In this document: piece by piece, positions 32,404 through 40,607 of the stretch
Layout of the letters: the number at the start of each line of letters is the position of its first letter
Numbering within the stretch: position 1 is the first letter of the stretch
Assembly: GCF_003289945.1 (NCBI RefSeq)
Contig: NZ_QMBP01000016.1
Span: 1 to 64,000, forward strand
Direction: 5' to 3'
Source of the DNA: Mesorhizobium hawassense
Lineage (GTDB): Bacteria > Pseudomonadota > Alphaproteobacteria > Rhizobiales > Rhizobiaceae
DNA length: 64,000 nucleotides
Program-made: the position numbers and the translations under genes
Notes under the pieces: model-generated
The model's database searches: none
What the model was told of the DNA's origin: nothing
Seen by the model: only the letters and a program-made list of their open reading frames with translations

Positions 32404-32548
32404 TGGCAGCACCTTCGCTTTCGCCAACCACCAAAGCAGTGTAAGACCTATCGCAGCGCCACGCCGCGCCTACCTCCCCCGAAAACCTGAACATACCTGA
32501 CCGCCGCAAGGCAGGTGGACGATCCATTTTTGAACCAAGAGGCAGCCC

Positions 32549-32914
32549 ATGCGAACCGCATCCTGTGCCTGCGGGCAACTGAAGGCCACCTGTGACGGCG
32601 AGCCGCAGCTCGTTGCGCAGTGCCACTGCCTCGACTGCCAGCGGCGCACCGGCAGCAACTATGGCATCGCGGCTTTCTTTCCGCGCGAGGCGGTGAAGGT
32701 TGAAGGCGACGCCAAGACCTTCAGGCGATCGTCGCACAGCGGACACGCGGTGACGTTCCACTTCTGCCCAGCGTGCGGCTCCAGCGTGTTCTGGGAGCCG
32801 GAGCGCAAACCGGACGCGATCGCGGTGGCGGTGGGGTGCTTTGGCGATCCGGATTTTCCCGCGCCGGCGCGCGTGGCGTGGGAGGAGCGAAGGCATGGGT
32901 GGGTGGCGGGATAA
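32549..32914 (+). CDS. GFA (CENP-V/glutathione-dependent formaldehyde-activating) family protein
   Basis: A 121-residue protein with the GFA zinc pattern: CACGQLKATC, CHCLDCQRRTGSNYG and FCPACGSSVFW. The fold binds two zinc ions and, in the founding member, glutathione for formaldehyde capture. Most members have unknown substrates, so a formaldehyde role is not claimed. An AAGAGGCAGCCC run precedes the ATG. Confidence 0.85.
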   Translation: MRTASCACGQLKATCDGEPQLVAQCHCLDCQRRTGSNYGIAAFFPREAVKVEGDAKTFRRSSHSGHAVTFHFCPACGSSVFWEPERKPDAIAVAVGCFGDPDFPAPARVAWEERRHGWVAG

Positions 32915-33022
32915 GGAGGAGCCGGCGCGCGAACCGCCAATCATCTCACCTTGGCGCAACCCAATCCGGTTCGTGCCCTGCCCGGCCCATGCTAACAGAG
33001 GCGCTTCCCGCAATTCCAATGG

Positions 33023-33739
33023 ATGGATCAGGACATGGCAGGCGAAAAAGTAGCTCTGGTGACGGCGGGCGGCAGCGGCATGGGGGCGGCGGCGGCCAGC
33101 CGCCTGGCGGCGGATGGGTTCAAGGTCGGCGTGCTGTCCTCTTCCGGCAAGGGCGAGGCGCTGGGCAAGGAACTCGGCGGCTTCGGCGTCACCGGCTCCA
33201 ACCAGTCGAATGACGATCTGAAGCGCCTCACCGACGGCGCGCTCGAACGCTGGGGCCGCATCGACGTGCTGGTCAACAGCGCCGGCCATGGACCGCGCGC
33301 GCAGATCATCGAGATCAGCGACGAGGACTGGCACAAGGGCATCGACACCTATTTCCTCAACGCCGTGCGGCCGACACGGCTGGTGACGCCGGTGATGCAG
33401 AAACAGAAGTCGGGCGTCATCATCAACATCTCGACCGCGTGGGCTTTCGAGCCGAGCGCGATGTTCCCGACCTCGGCCGTGGCGCGCGCCGGGCTTGCCG
33501 CCTACACCAAGATCTTCGCCGACACCTATGCCGCCGACAACATCCGCATGAACAACGTGCTGCCCGGCTGGATCGACAGCCTGCCGAAGACCGAAGAGCG
33601 GCGCGGCAGCGTCCCGATGCAGCGCTACGGCACGTCGGAAGAGATCGCCGCGACGATCTCGTTCCTGGCCTCCGACGGGGCGGCCTACATCACGGGCCAG
33701 AACATCCGTGTCGACGGCGGCATTACGCGGGCGGTGTAA
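33023..33739 (+). CDS. SDR-family protein lacking the usual catalytic Tyr/Lys
   Basis: A 238-residue protein (an in-frame ATG at 33035 is possible). ALVTAGGSGMGAAAASRLAA is the TGxxxGxG-like cofactor loop. LVNSAGHGPR is the NAG motif, and SGVIINISTAWAFEP holds the serine strand. The segment aligned with Y-x-x-x-K reads PTSAVARAGLAAYTK, so both catalytic residues are replaced. The C-terminus GPEY-like region reads AAYITGQNIRVDGGITRAV as in FabG-like SDRs. It may bind NAD(P)H without classical chemistry, or belong to the known FPTSAV-type SDR subgroup. Confidence 0.8.
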   Translation: MDQDMAGEKVALVTAGGSGMGAAAASRLAADGFKVGVLSSSGKGEALGKELGGFGVTGSNQSNDDLKRLTDGALERWGRIDVLVNSAGHGPRAQIIEISDEDWHKGIDTYFLNAVRPTRLVTPVMQKQKSGVIINISTAWAFEPSAMFPTSAVARAGLAAYTKIFADTYAADNIRMNNVLPGWIDSLPKTEERRGSVPMQRYGTSEEIAATISFLASDGAAYITGQNIRVDGGITRAV

Positions 33740-33756
33740 GGTAGAAAAGCCTCAGA

Positions 33757-33996
33757 TCATCCGGGCTTGCGGGAATTGAGCACCCACAGCACCCCCAGAA
33801 AGGTGACCGAGCCAACCAGGACAATCGAATTGCCGACCACGATGTTCCAGAACCGTGTCGGATCGTCCGCGAGCGCGACCCAATTCAACCTGCCCCGGAC
33901 TTCGCCCATCTTGACGCCGCAGGCAATGTTGTAGATCGCGATGGCGGCGAGGGCCGCCATCAGGACAAACAGGTCGTTGTTCTTGTTGCGATCCAT
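33757..33996 (-). CDS. Small two-helix membrane protein
   Basis: A 79-residue protein with two membrane segments (LFVLMAALAAIAIYNIACG, residues 9-27, and IVVGNSIVLVGSVTFLGVLW, about 52-71), separated by a short loop with RGRLNWVALADDP. No known family is recognised. It converges with the SDR gene 17 bp away. Confidence 0.6.
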   Translation of the reverse strand: MDRNKNNDLFVLMAALAAIAIYNIACGVKMGEVRGRLNWVALADDPTRFWNIVVGNSIVLVGSVTFLGVLWVLNSRKPG

Positions 33997-34080
33997 GAAG
34001 TCGCTTTAACAGCGCTTGGTGAAATATTGCTTACCTTGGGTAAGACGGCGGCCGGAGCAACGGCCGCCGCCTTGGCAGTC

Positions 34081-34524
34081 CTACTGGTTGATTTCCGGCT
34101 CGACGAGCTTGGCCAGGTTGCGCAGCGATTCCTGCCAACCGAGATAGCAGGCCTCGGCGGGGATAGCGTCCGGGATGCCGGCCTGGGTGATGTTGATCTC
34201 GGTGCCGACCGACACTTTCTTGAGGATCACGGTCACCTCGATCTGGCCCGGCAAATTGGGGTCGTCGAAGCGGTCGGTGTAGCGCAGGCGCTCACCCGGG
34301 ACGAGCTCGACATATTCGCCGCCGAAAGCGTGGCTGTCGCCGGTGGCGAAATTGCGGAAGGACATCTTGTAGGTGCCGCCGACCTTTGCCTCGAGATGGT
34401 CGACCGTGCAGGTGAAGCCGTTCGGGGGCAGCCACTTGGCCAGCGCATCGGCCTCGGTGAGAGCGCGGTAGACCTTCTCCGGCTTGGTCGTCAGGACGCG
34501 GTGCAGGTGGATGGTGCTCGGCAT
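34081..34524 (-). CDS. SRPBCC/AHSA1-type protein
   Basis: A 147-residue protein (MPSTIHLHRVLTTKPEKVYR). ALTEADALAKWLPPNGFTC, KVGGTYKMSFRNFATGDSHA and RYTDRFDDPNLPGQIEVTVI are typical of the START/Bet v1-like AHSA1 group, which bind hydrophobic ligands or interact with Hsp90-like partners. The ligand is unknown. The family often occurs with ArsR regulators; none is adjacent here. Confidence 0.85.
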   Translation of the reverse strand: MPSTIHLHRVLTTKPEKVYRALTEADALAKWLPPNGFTCTVDHLEAKVGGTYKMSFRNFATGDSHAFGGEYVELVPGERLRYTDRFDDPNLPGQIEVTVILKKVSVGTEINITQAGIPDAIPAEACYLGWQESLRNLAKLVEPEINQ

Positions 34525-34648
34525 GTCTCGATATCCTCTCTTAGTTGATCGATGCCCGAAGGACGTGCAGCCCCCAGCCGATCCGACAGAGGCTGTCAAA
34601 TTTTTCGCTCGACCGCTACCGTGCCGTCTTGCAACGGAGGCAAACGAC

Positions 34649-35440
34649 ATGAGCGCTTCGATCAGGCTAGGCATCGTCGGTGGCGCTGGCTGGCTGGGCG
34701 GCGCCATCGCGGATGCGGCGCTGCAAGCCGGCATCGTGCAGCCGCAGAACCTCGCCCTCTCCCACCGCAGCGCCAGGCCGGATCGTTTTGCCGGCGCGTT
34801 CTGGACCGACGACAACCAAGCGCTCGCCGACCGCTGCGACGTGATCGTGCTTTCGGTGCGGCCGCGGGACTGGCCCGCGCTCGCCATCGACGCCAAGGGC
34901 AAGCTGGTGATCTCGGTGATGGCCGGCATCCGCCTTGCCGAGATCGGCGCCAGGCACGGCACGCGCCGCGTGGCGCGGACGCTGCCCAACGCCGCGGCCG
35001 AGGTCGCGCGGTCCTACACGCCATGGATCGCAAGCAGCGACGCGACCGGCGAAGACCGCGCCGTCGTGCGCGCGATCTTTTCGGCTTGCGGGAGCCAGGA
35101 CGAGGTCGGCAGCGAGCGCGACATCGACTATCTCACCGGCCTCACCGGATCAGGCCCGGCCTTCCCCGCGCTTCTGGCCGACGCCATGATGCGCCACGCC
35201 ATTGCCTTCGGGCTCCAGCCCGAGGTGGCGCAGCGCGCCGTCAACACGGTGCTGACCGGCACCGGCCGGCTGCTCGAGCTGAAGGACGCCTCGCCGGCCG
35301 ACACGGTAAAAACCTTCCTCGGCTATCGCGGCACCACCGCCGCCGCGATCGAGACGATGCGCGCAGGCGGCTTCGACCAGGCGGTCGCAAAGGGACTGAC
35401 GGCGGCGTTCGAAAAGTCGATCGCGATGGGCGAGGCGTAA
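34649..35440 (+). CDS. Pyrroline-5-carboxylate reductase-like protein
   Basis: A 263-residue protein with ATG behind ACGGAGG. IRLGIVGGAGWLGGAIADAA is the nucleotide-binding loop; VISVMAGIRLAEIG and the C-terminal signature TGLTGSGPAFPALLADAMMR match ProC-type oxidoreductases. Members reduce P5C to proline with NAD(P)H, but paralogues act on other imines. It is not obviously in a proline operon, so the substrate stays open. Confidence 0.8.
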   Translation: MSASIRLGIVGGAGWLGGAIADAALQAGIVQPQNLALSHRSARPDRFAGAFWTDDNQALADRCDVIVLSVRPRDWPALAIDAKGKLVISVMAGIRLAEIGARHGTRRVARTLPNAAAEVARSYTPWIASSDATGEDRAVVRAIFSACGSQDEVGSERDIDYLTGLTGSGPAFPALLADAMMRHAIAFGLQPEVAQRAVNTVLTGTGRLLELKDASPADTVKTFLGYRGTTAAAIETMRAGGFDQAVAKGLTAAFEKSIAMGEA

Positions 35441-35478
35441 GCGGGTTTCGACAGTCGTACGCCCCGCCATGCGCCGCG

Positions 35479-36369
35479 TCAGACGGCAATTTGAAGCGTG
35501 CCGTAACGTCTTACTTCAGCTTCGATTTCCCTGACCAACGTCTCCAGCGCGGGATTTCGGGAATTGCGCGCGCGCCTGATCACGTAGGCGAGGTCCGGGG
35601 GTTTTGGAAAATCCTTGTCGACGATCTCCATGCCGGGCTGCAAATGCCGCTGGCTCAGCAGTGCGACGCCGAGCCCCGAGGTCACGCCGGCGATGATCCC
35701 GGCCGCGCTGGAGCATTCGAACACGGTCTCGAACACGGCTCCCGCGTCCTGGCCGAGGTCCAGTCCCCAGCGCCGGTAGAAGCAGTCGTCGTCGAATGAG
35801 AGGAACGGAACCGGCTCGCCTTTGCGAAGGATCAGTTCGGGCGATTTAACCCAGTGCAGCGTCTCGCGGTACAAGAGAACGTCAGCAGGGCGGACCTCAT
35901 GCTGAAACACCTGGACGATGGCGGCATCGAGGGCGCCGAGGCTGAGCTGCTCCTGCAGGACGAGGCTCATGCGAACCTTCGTGCGCACGCTCACCTCGGG
36001 GTAGAGCCGGCGAAACCGGCCGAGGATGCGTGCGAGGTCCGTGCAGGTGGTGTCCTCGGTCATGCCCAGCGCGATCTTGCCCTGCAGCGTGCTTTTCGAC
36101 AGGCTCAGCACCGCTTCGTCGTGAATGCCCAGGATGCGCCGGGCGTAGCCCAGCAGATCCTGCCCGGCAGTGGTGAACATCGGCGCGTTGGCCTTGCGGC
36201 TGAGGATCTCGCAGTCGAGGCTCGCCTCCAGCCTGCGGATCTTGTGGCTGACGGCCGATTGCGACAGGCCCAGAATCTCGGCCGCGCGCGTGACGCCGCC
36301 ATGCTGGTCGATCGCGACCATCGCCCGCAAGGCATCGACATCCAGCCGACGGTTCATCACTCCAGGCAT
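35479..36369 (-). CDS. LysR-family transcriptional regulator
   Basis: A 297-residue protein (start MPGVMNRRLDV; ATG behind GAGG). The helix-turn-helix is at residues about 20-50 (GGVTRAAEILGLSQSAVSHK, IRRLEASLDCEILSRK). The C-terminal effector domain includes FRRLYPEVSVRTKVRMSLVL and AAGIIAGVTSGLGVALLSQR. It is divergent from the EamA/HAD pair starting at 36573, which it probably controls, as is usual for LysR genes. Confidence 0.88.
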   Translation of the reverse strand: MPGVMNRRLDVDALRAMVAIDQHGGVTRAAEILGLSQSAVSHKIRRLEASLDCEILSRKANAPMFTTAGQDLLGYARRILGIHDEAVLSLSKSTLQGKIALGMTEDTTCTDLARILGRFRRLYPEVSVRTKVRMSLVLQEQLSLGALDAAIVQVFQHEVRPADVLLYRETLHWVKSPELILRKGEPVPFLSFDDDCFYRRWGLDLGQDAGAVFETVFECSSAAGIIAGVTSGLGVALLSQRHLQPGMEIVDKDFPKPPDLAYVIRRARNSRNPALETLVREIEAEVRRYGTLQIAV

Positions 36370-36572
36370 GACAATCCTCGCTCCGCGCCGAGCCAGCACG
36401 CCATCATCTGACGCGAAAGGCGGTGAAAGGCAAATAGCCATGCCAATTTTTTCGCCAAATTCATGATCTCATCGAAATTTGTCATGTGCAAACCTGCCTT
36501 GGTGCCGCCATAGGTTGCCCGTGATCCGCTTCCTCGGCGCAAGCATCGCCGAGCCAAGAGAGCCCTGACCAT

Positions 36573-37517
36573 ATGCAGACCAATGCCCATCGCCTGGTAT
36601 GGCCGCTCATCGCAGCCGCGCTGGTCGTCAGCTGGAGCTCCGGCTTCGTCGGCATCCGCTACGCCAGCGGGAACGCCGACGTCATGCTGGTCCTGTTCTG
36701 GCGGACCTTGATATCCGGATTGATCCTGCTGCCGTTCGCCCTGCTGGTCGGTCCGGGCATCGGCGCGCGTGCCCTGATCCAGCAGATGATCTTCGGCGTC
36801 GCGACGATGTTCCTCTATCTGGGCGGATTTGCCCTTGCCATCGGCCAGCGCGTGCCGACGGGGCTCGTCGCGCTCATTTCCGATCTCGTCCCTCTTGCCA
36901 TCGCGGCGCTGTCGCAGCCGGTCCTCGGCGACCGGCTGACGGGGAGACAATGGGCCGGGACGGCCGTCGGAGTAGTGGGCGTGCTCATCGTCTCGCTGGA
37001 CAGCCTGGCGCTGGGGACGGCTCCGGCCTGGGCCTATGTCCTAACGGTCGCCGCCATGATGGTCTTCGCGCTGGCAACGGTCGTGCAGAAGCGCATGCGC
37101 ACGATCGATATGCCCATACATCAGAGTCTGTGCATCCAATGCCTGACGGCCGCTGTCCTTTTTGCCGCCTGCGCCGGATGGAACGGCACGCTGGCGCCGC
37201 CCGACGACGGCCGCTTCGGCTTCGGCATCGCCTGGCTGGTGCTGTTCTCGACCTTCTTCTGCTACGGCGTCTACTATATGAGCCTGCGCCTCTACACGGC
37301 CACGCAGGTCAGCAGCGTGATCTATCTCAGCCCGCCGGTGACGATGCTGTGGGCATGGCTGATCTTCGGCGAAACGCTTTCGACGGTGATGTTCGTCGGG
37401 CTCGCGGTGGCGCTGTTCGGCGTCTGGCTGACATCGTCGCGCCGCATGACTGCATCGAAGGACACCGTATCGAAGGACGGGGCAGGTTTGGGCTCGGCCG
37501 AACTGCCCGTCGGGTAG
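36573..37517 (+). CDS. EamA-type DMT-superfamily transporter
   Basis: A 314-residue membrane protein with ten predicted helices in two EamA repeats (VVSWSSGFVGIRYASGNADV near the N-terminus, ALVSDL-like ALISDLVPLAIAALSQPVLG at the end of repeat 1, VIYLSPPVTMLWAWLIFGET in repeat 2). Such proteins export amino acids or metabolites. It is followed after 59 bp by the HAD gene, and its promoter faces the LysR gene. Confidence 0.85.
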   Translation: MQTNAHRLVWPLIAAALVVSWSSGFVGIRYASGNADVMLVLFWRTLISGLILLPFALLVGPGIGARALIQQMIFGVATMFLYLGGFALAIGQRVPTGLVALISDLVPLAIAALSQPVLGDRLTGRQWAGTAVGVVGVLIVSLDSLALGTAPAWAYVLTVAAMMVFALATVVQKRMRTIDMPIHQSLCIQCLTAAVLFAACAGWNGTLAPPDDGRFGFGIAWLVLFSTFFCYGVYYMSLRLYTATQVSSVIYLSPPVTMLWAWLIFGETLSTVMFVGLAVALFGVWLTSSRRMTASKDTVSKDGAGLGSAELPVG

Positions 37518-37576
37518 GTCCGATCGAGATCGACGCCAGCGCCGATCCAATCATGGACTTGAAGGAGGAGATCCCC

Positions 37577-38302
37577 ATGAAGCTTACAGATTTCAAAGCG
37601 CTGACCTTCGACTGCTACGGCACGCTGATCGATTGGGAATCCGGCATGATCGAGGGGCTGAAGCCGCTGATCGAGCGGGCCGGCCGCGACCTGAGCCGCA
37701 ACGAGATACTGGAGGCGCACGCCCGGCACGAATCCAGTCAGCAGAAATGGACCCCGCAAAAGCGCTACAGCGACCTCTTGTCGACCGTCTACAAGCGGCT
37801 GGCGGAAGAGTGGGGCGTCACCGCCACGCGAGACGAGTGCGTCGCCTATGGCGAGAGCGTGAAGGATTGGCCGGCCTTCGCCGACACCGCGGCGGCGCTG
37901 CGATATCTCAAGCAGCACTACAGGCTGGTGGTCCTCTCCAACGTCGACAACAGAAGCTTTTCGTTCAGCAACCAAAAGCTCGGCGTCGATTTCGACGCGA
38001 TATACACGGCGGAGGACATCGGCTCCTACAAGCCTTCCGAGCGCAACTTCAATTACATGCTCGAAAAGCTCGCGACCCTCGGGATCGGGGCCGAGCAGGT
38101 CCTGCACACAGCCGAGAGCATGTTCCATGACCACGTCCCCGCCAGCCGGCTGGGTCTCAAATCATGTTGGATCTATCGGCGGCACGCGGATCAAGGCTTT
38201 GGCGCCACGATGCATCCCGGCGACATGCCGAAGGTGGATTTCCGCTTCGACAGCATGGCGGACCTCGCAAAGGCGCACAGCGAAGTCTTGCGCGGGGGCT
38301 GA
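37577..38302 (+). CDS. Haloacid dehalogenase type II-like HAD hydrolase
   Basis: A 241-residue protein with GGAGGAGATCCCC before the ATG. Motif I FDCYGTLIDWESG has the nucleophile Asp; VVLSNVDNRSF is motif II; YKPSERNFNYML supplies the lysine; TAESMFHDHVPASRLGLKSC is motif IV. It fits 2-haloacid dehalogenases, but many members are phosphatases, so dehalogenation is not certain. Likely co-transcribed with the EamA transporter; a shared substrate is plausible. Confidence 0.85.
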   Translation: MKLTDFKALTFDCYGTLIDWESGMIEGLKPLIERAGRDLSRNEILEAHARHESSQQKWTPQKRYSDLLSTVYKRLAEEWGVTATRDECVAYGESVKDWPAFADTAAALRYLKQHYRLVVLSNVDNRSFSFSNQKLGVDFDAIYTAEDIGSYKPSERNFNYMLEKLATLGIGAEQVLHTAESMFHDHVPASRLGLKSCWIYRRHADQGFGATMHPGDMPKVDFRFDSMADLAKAHSEVLRGG

Positions 38303-38390
38303 TCGGCGAGCCGCCAGGTCGTCTGTCGCGACTTCGATGGCCGAGGTGGCGCGCAATCCGTTACGGTTGGCCGCCTTGTCGCCCAAAGGA

Positions 38391-38816
38391 TCAAAACTCG
38401 ATCGACTCCACCAGTTGCCGAGCTTGGCGCAACTCCACTCCGGTTTCCGGGTCCTCCGGACTCAGGGAGGTGTAAGTAGCCAAAGTTACGTCGCGTCCAT
38501 TCGACAGGAGCCACACCGCGACCAGTTGTTCTGGGCCGTGGGCCGCGCATCCGACCGCGTTGACGGGTCCGGCGCGCTCAACCGGCTCATCGAACTCATG
38601 AGGCAAGTTCGCACAGAAATTGGCGAGCATCTCACGCAAGTCGCCGATGATAATATTGGGTAGCTTGCCGCTCTTATACCGGCCTACCGAGAACTGGAGT
38701 GCGCCGACACCCGCGGGGCCAGCCAATGTCGGCGGCCACTTGTCATCCAGGTCGTCGGTTATGTCTTCCCATCCTTGCGGAAGCTCGAACTGCAGTCCGT
38801 GAAATTCAACTCGCAT
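38391..38816 (-). CDS. Hypothetical protein, DcrB/DUF1795-like
   Basis: A 141-residue protein starting MRVEFHGLQFELPQGWEDIT. The opening (F-x-L-P-x-G-W) resembles DUF1795/DcrB-like proteins, which include partners of secreted effectors, but the match is weak. Residues 95-140 contain AVWLLSNGRDVTLATYTSLS and VELRQARQLVESIEF. Base composition is somewhat lower in GC than the neighbours. It could be an immunity-type protein; that is a guess. Confidence 0.5.
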   Translation of the reverse strand: MRVEFHGLQFELPQGWEDITDDLDDKWPPTLAGPAGVGALQFSVGRYKSGKLPNIIIGDLREMLANFCANLPHEFDEPVERAGPVNAVGCAAHGPEQLVAVWLLSNGRDVTLATYTSLSPEDPETGVELRQARQLVESIEF

Positions 38817-39169
38817 CGCATTCTTCCCGCCGGCGACGAACAAAGCGAAATCGCATTCCGGCTCGAATGTCCACCCGCCGCGCTTGCGGCGACTCGGCCC
38901 CTCGCTGACGCCGCGCCGGCCGATTGCGGTCACGCCCAGCATCTTGCCCAATATTTCAGCATGAGCTTCGCAATATTGAGTAAAATTGAGTAATTCAAGG
39001 TGTAATTATCGCGCTTAAATTGTATTAGAAACCCCTTATTATGTTCATTTCTAATCATTAATCGATGAGCGGTAATTTTTTATCTGTACTGTGAAGCGAA
39101 TCCTTGGAACCATAGGCCGGCTTGCAGGTTGGCCTGAAAATCAGCCGCCACCAAGGAAGGAGTTGTCCG
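38817..39169. other. AT-rich upstream region of the glycanase gene
   Basis: No gene is seen. From about 38960 to 39110 the DNA is visibly AT-rich (TTAAATTGTATTAG, CTAATCATTAATCG, AATTTTTTATC), as expected for promoter and regulator sites of an exopolysaccharide-related gene. Confidence 0.45.
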
Positions 39170-40594
39170 ATGGGCTTCGTCGTCAACGCGATAGGCGTTC
39201 CTCTTTACTATAGCGGCGCTTCCAACCATTGGCTTTCGGCGTCCTCGCCCGGGACGATGAACGGCACCTCAGGCAACGACTCCATCTGGGCCGCCAGCGG
39301 CGTCAACGTCACCATGTATGGCGGCGCCGGCGACGACATCTATTACCTCTATTCGGCGGGCAACAAGGTGGTCGAGTACGGTGGCCAGGGCGTCGACACG
39401 ATCAACACTTGGATGAGCTACTCGCTGCCGAACAATGTCGAGAACCTCGTCGTCACCAACGCCCACAACTATGCCTTCGGCAATGCGCTGGACAACATCA
39501 TCACCGCCACGGCGGGCGGCCAGACCCTGGACGGCGGCGCGGGCAACGATGTGCTGATCGACGGCGGCGGCGGCGCCGACACTTTCATCATCGCCAAGGG
39601 CAACGGCAGCGACTCGATCATCAATTTCGCCGCGAACGATGCCGTGCGCCTCGATGGCTACGGGTTCACTTCCTTCGCCGCCGTCCACGACAGCATGATC
39701 CAGGCAGGCCCCAATGTGGTGCTGAACCTCGGATCGGGCGAGATCCTCGAATTCAAGAACACGACCATCGACAAGTTCCAGCCCAGCCAGTTCGAGCTGC
39801 CGATCGACAAGTCGGGCATGACGCTGTCCTTCAGCGACGAGTTCAACACGTTGAACCTGCACGATAGCCAGGGCGGCACCTGGAACACCAATTTCTGGTG
39901 GAACGGGCCCAGTGGCGGCTCGCTCCCCCAGAACAACGAGCTGCAATGGTACATCAACCCCAGTTACGCGCCGACGAGCTCGGTGCATCCGTTCAGCATC
40001 GACAACGGCGTTTTGACGATCACCGCGGCGCAGACCCCGGCCGACATCAAGCCGCTGATCAACAACTACGAATACACCTCGGGCATGCTGACCACGCATG
40101 ACTCGTTCTCGCAAACCTATGGCTATTTCGAAATGCGCGCCGACCTGCCGGAGAACGCCGGCGCCTGGCCGGCCTTCTGGCTGCTGCCGGAAGACGGTTC
40201 ATGGCCGCCGGAGCTCGACGTGATGGAAATGTACGGCCAAAAGCCGAATTCGCTGCTGATGACCGCGCATACCAACGAGACCGGACAGCACACGACGGTC
40301 GGATCCACGGTGAACGTCATGGATACCGCCGGCTACCACACCTATGGCCTGCTGTGGACGCCCGACAAGCTGGTCTGGACCTATGACGGCGTGCAGGTCG
40401 CGGAAGCGGCGACGCCGTCCGACATGGACAAGCCGATGTACATGCTGGTCGATCTTGCGATCGGCGGCCAGGCCGGCGCGCCGCCGGACCACCTCGCCAC
40501 ACCGGCCCAGATGAAGATCGACTATATCCACGCCTACACGCTGAACGAAGTGCAGCAAAGCCATTTGAACGTCACGAGCGAGCACACGGCCTAG
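39170..40594 (+). CDS. Secreted GH16 glycanase with RTX-like N-terminus (ExsH/PlyA-like)
   Basis: A 474-residue protein with GGAAGGAG before the ATG. Residues about 25-150 hold RTX-like calcium-binding nonapeptide blocks (NGTSGNDSIWAA, YGGAGDDIYYLY, LDGGAGNDVLIDGGGGADTF). Residues about 225-460 are a family 16 glycoside hydrolase with the catalytic signature ELDVMEMYG (about residue 348). There is no signal peptide, as for type I secretion substrates. ExsH and PlyA of rhizobia, which trim exopolysaccharide, have this combination. The two downstream genes would export it. Confidence 0.85.
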   Translation: MGFVVNAIGVPLYYSGASNHWLSASSPGTMNGTSGNDSIWAASGVNVTMYGGAGDDIYYLYSAGNKVVEYGGQGVDTINTWMSYSLPNNVENLVVTNAHNYAFGNALDNIITATAGGQTLDGGAGNDVLIDGGGGADTFIIAKGNGSDSIINFAANDAVRLDGYGFTSFAAVHDSMIQAGPNVVLNLGSGEILEFKNTTIDKFQPSQFELPIDKSGMTLSFSDEFNTLNLHDSQGGTWNTNFWWNGPSGGSLPQNNELQWYINPSYAPTSSVHPFSIDNGVLTITAAQTPADIKPLINNYEYTSGMLTTHDSFSQTYGYFEMRADLPENAGAWPAFWLLPEDGSWPPELDVMEMYGQKPNSLLMTAHTNETGQHTTVGSTVNVMDTAGYHTYGLLWTPDKLVWTYDGVQVAEAATPSDMDKPMYMLVDLAIGGQAGAPPDHLATPAQMKIDYIHAYTLNEVQQSHLNVTSEHTA

Positions 40595-40607
40595 GCGGGC
40601 CGGGGCG

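Noticed and set aside
30754..32427. A 557-codon frame antisense to the patatin gene
   Set aside because: No ribosome site and no recognisable domain; the plus-strand gene has all catalytic motifs.
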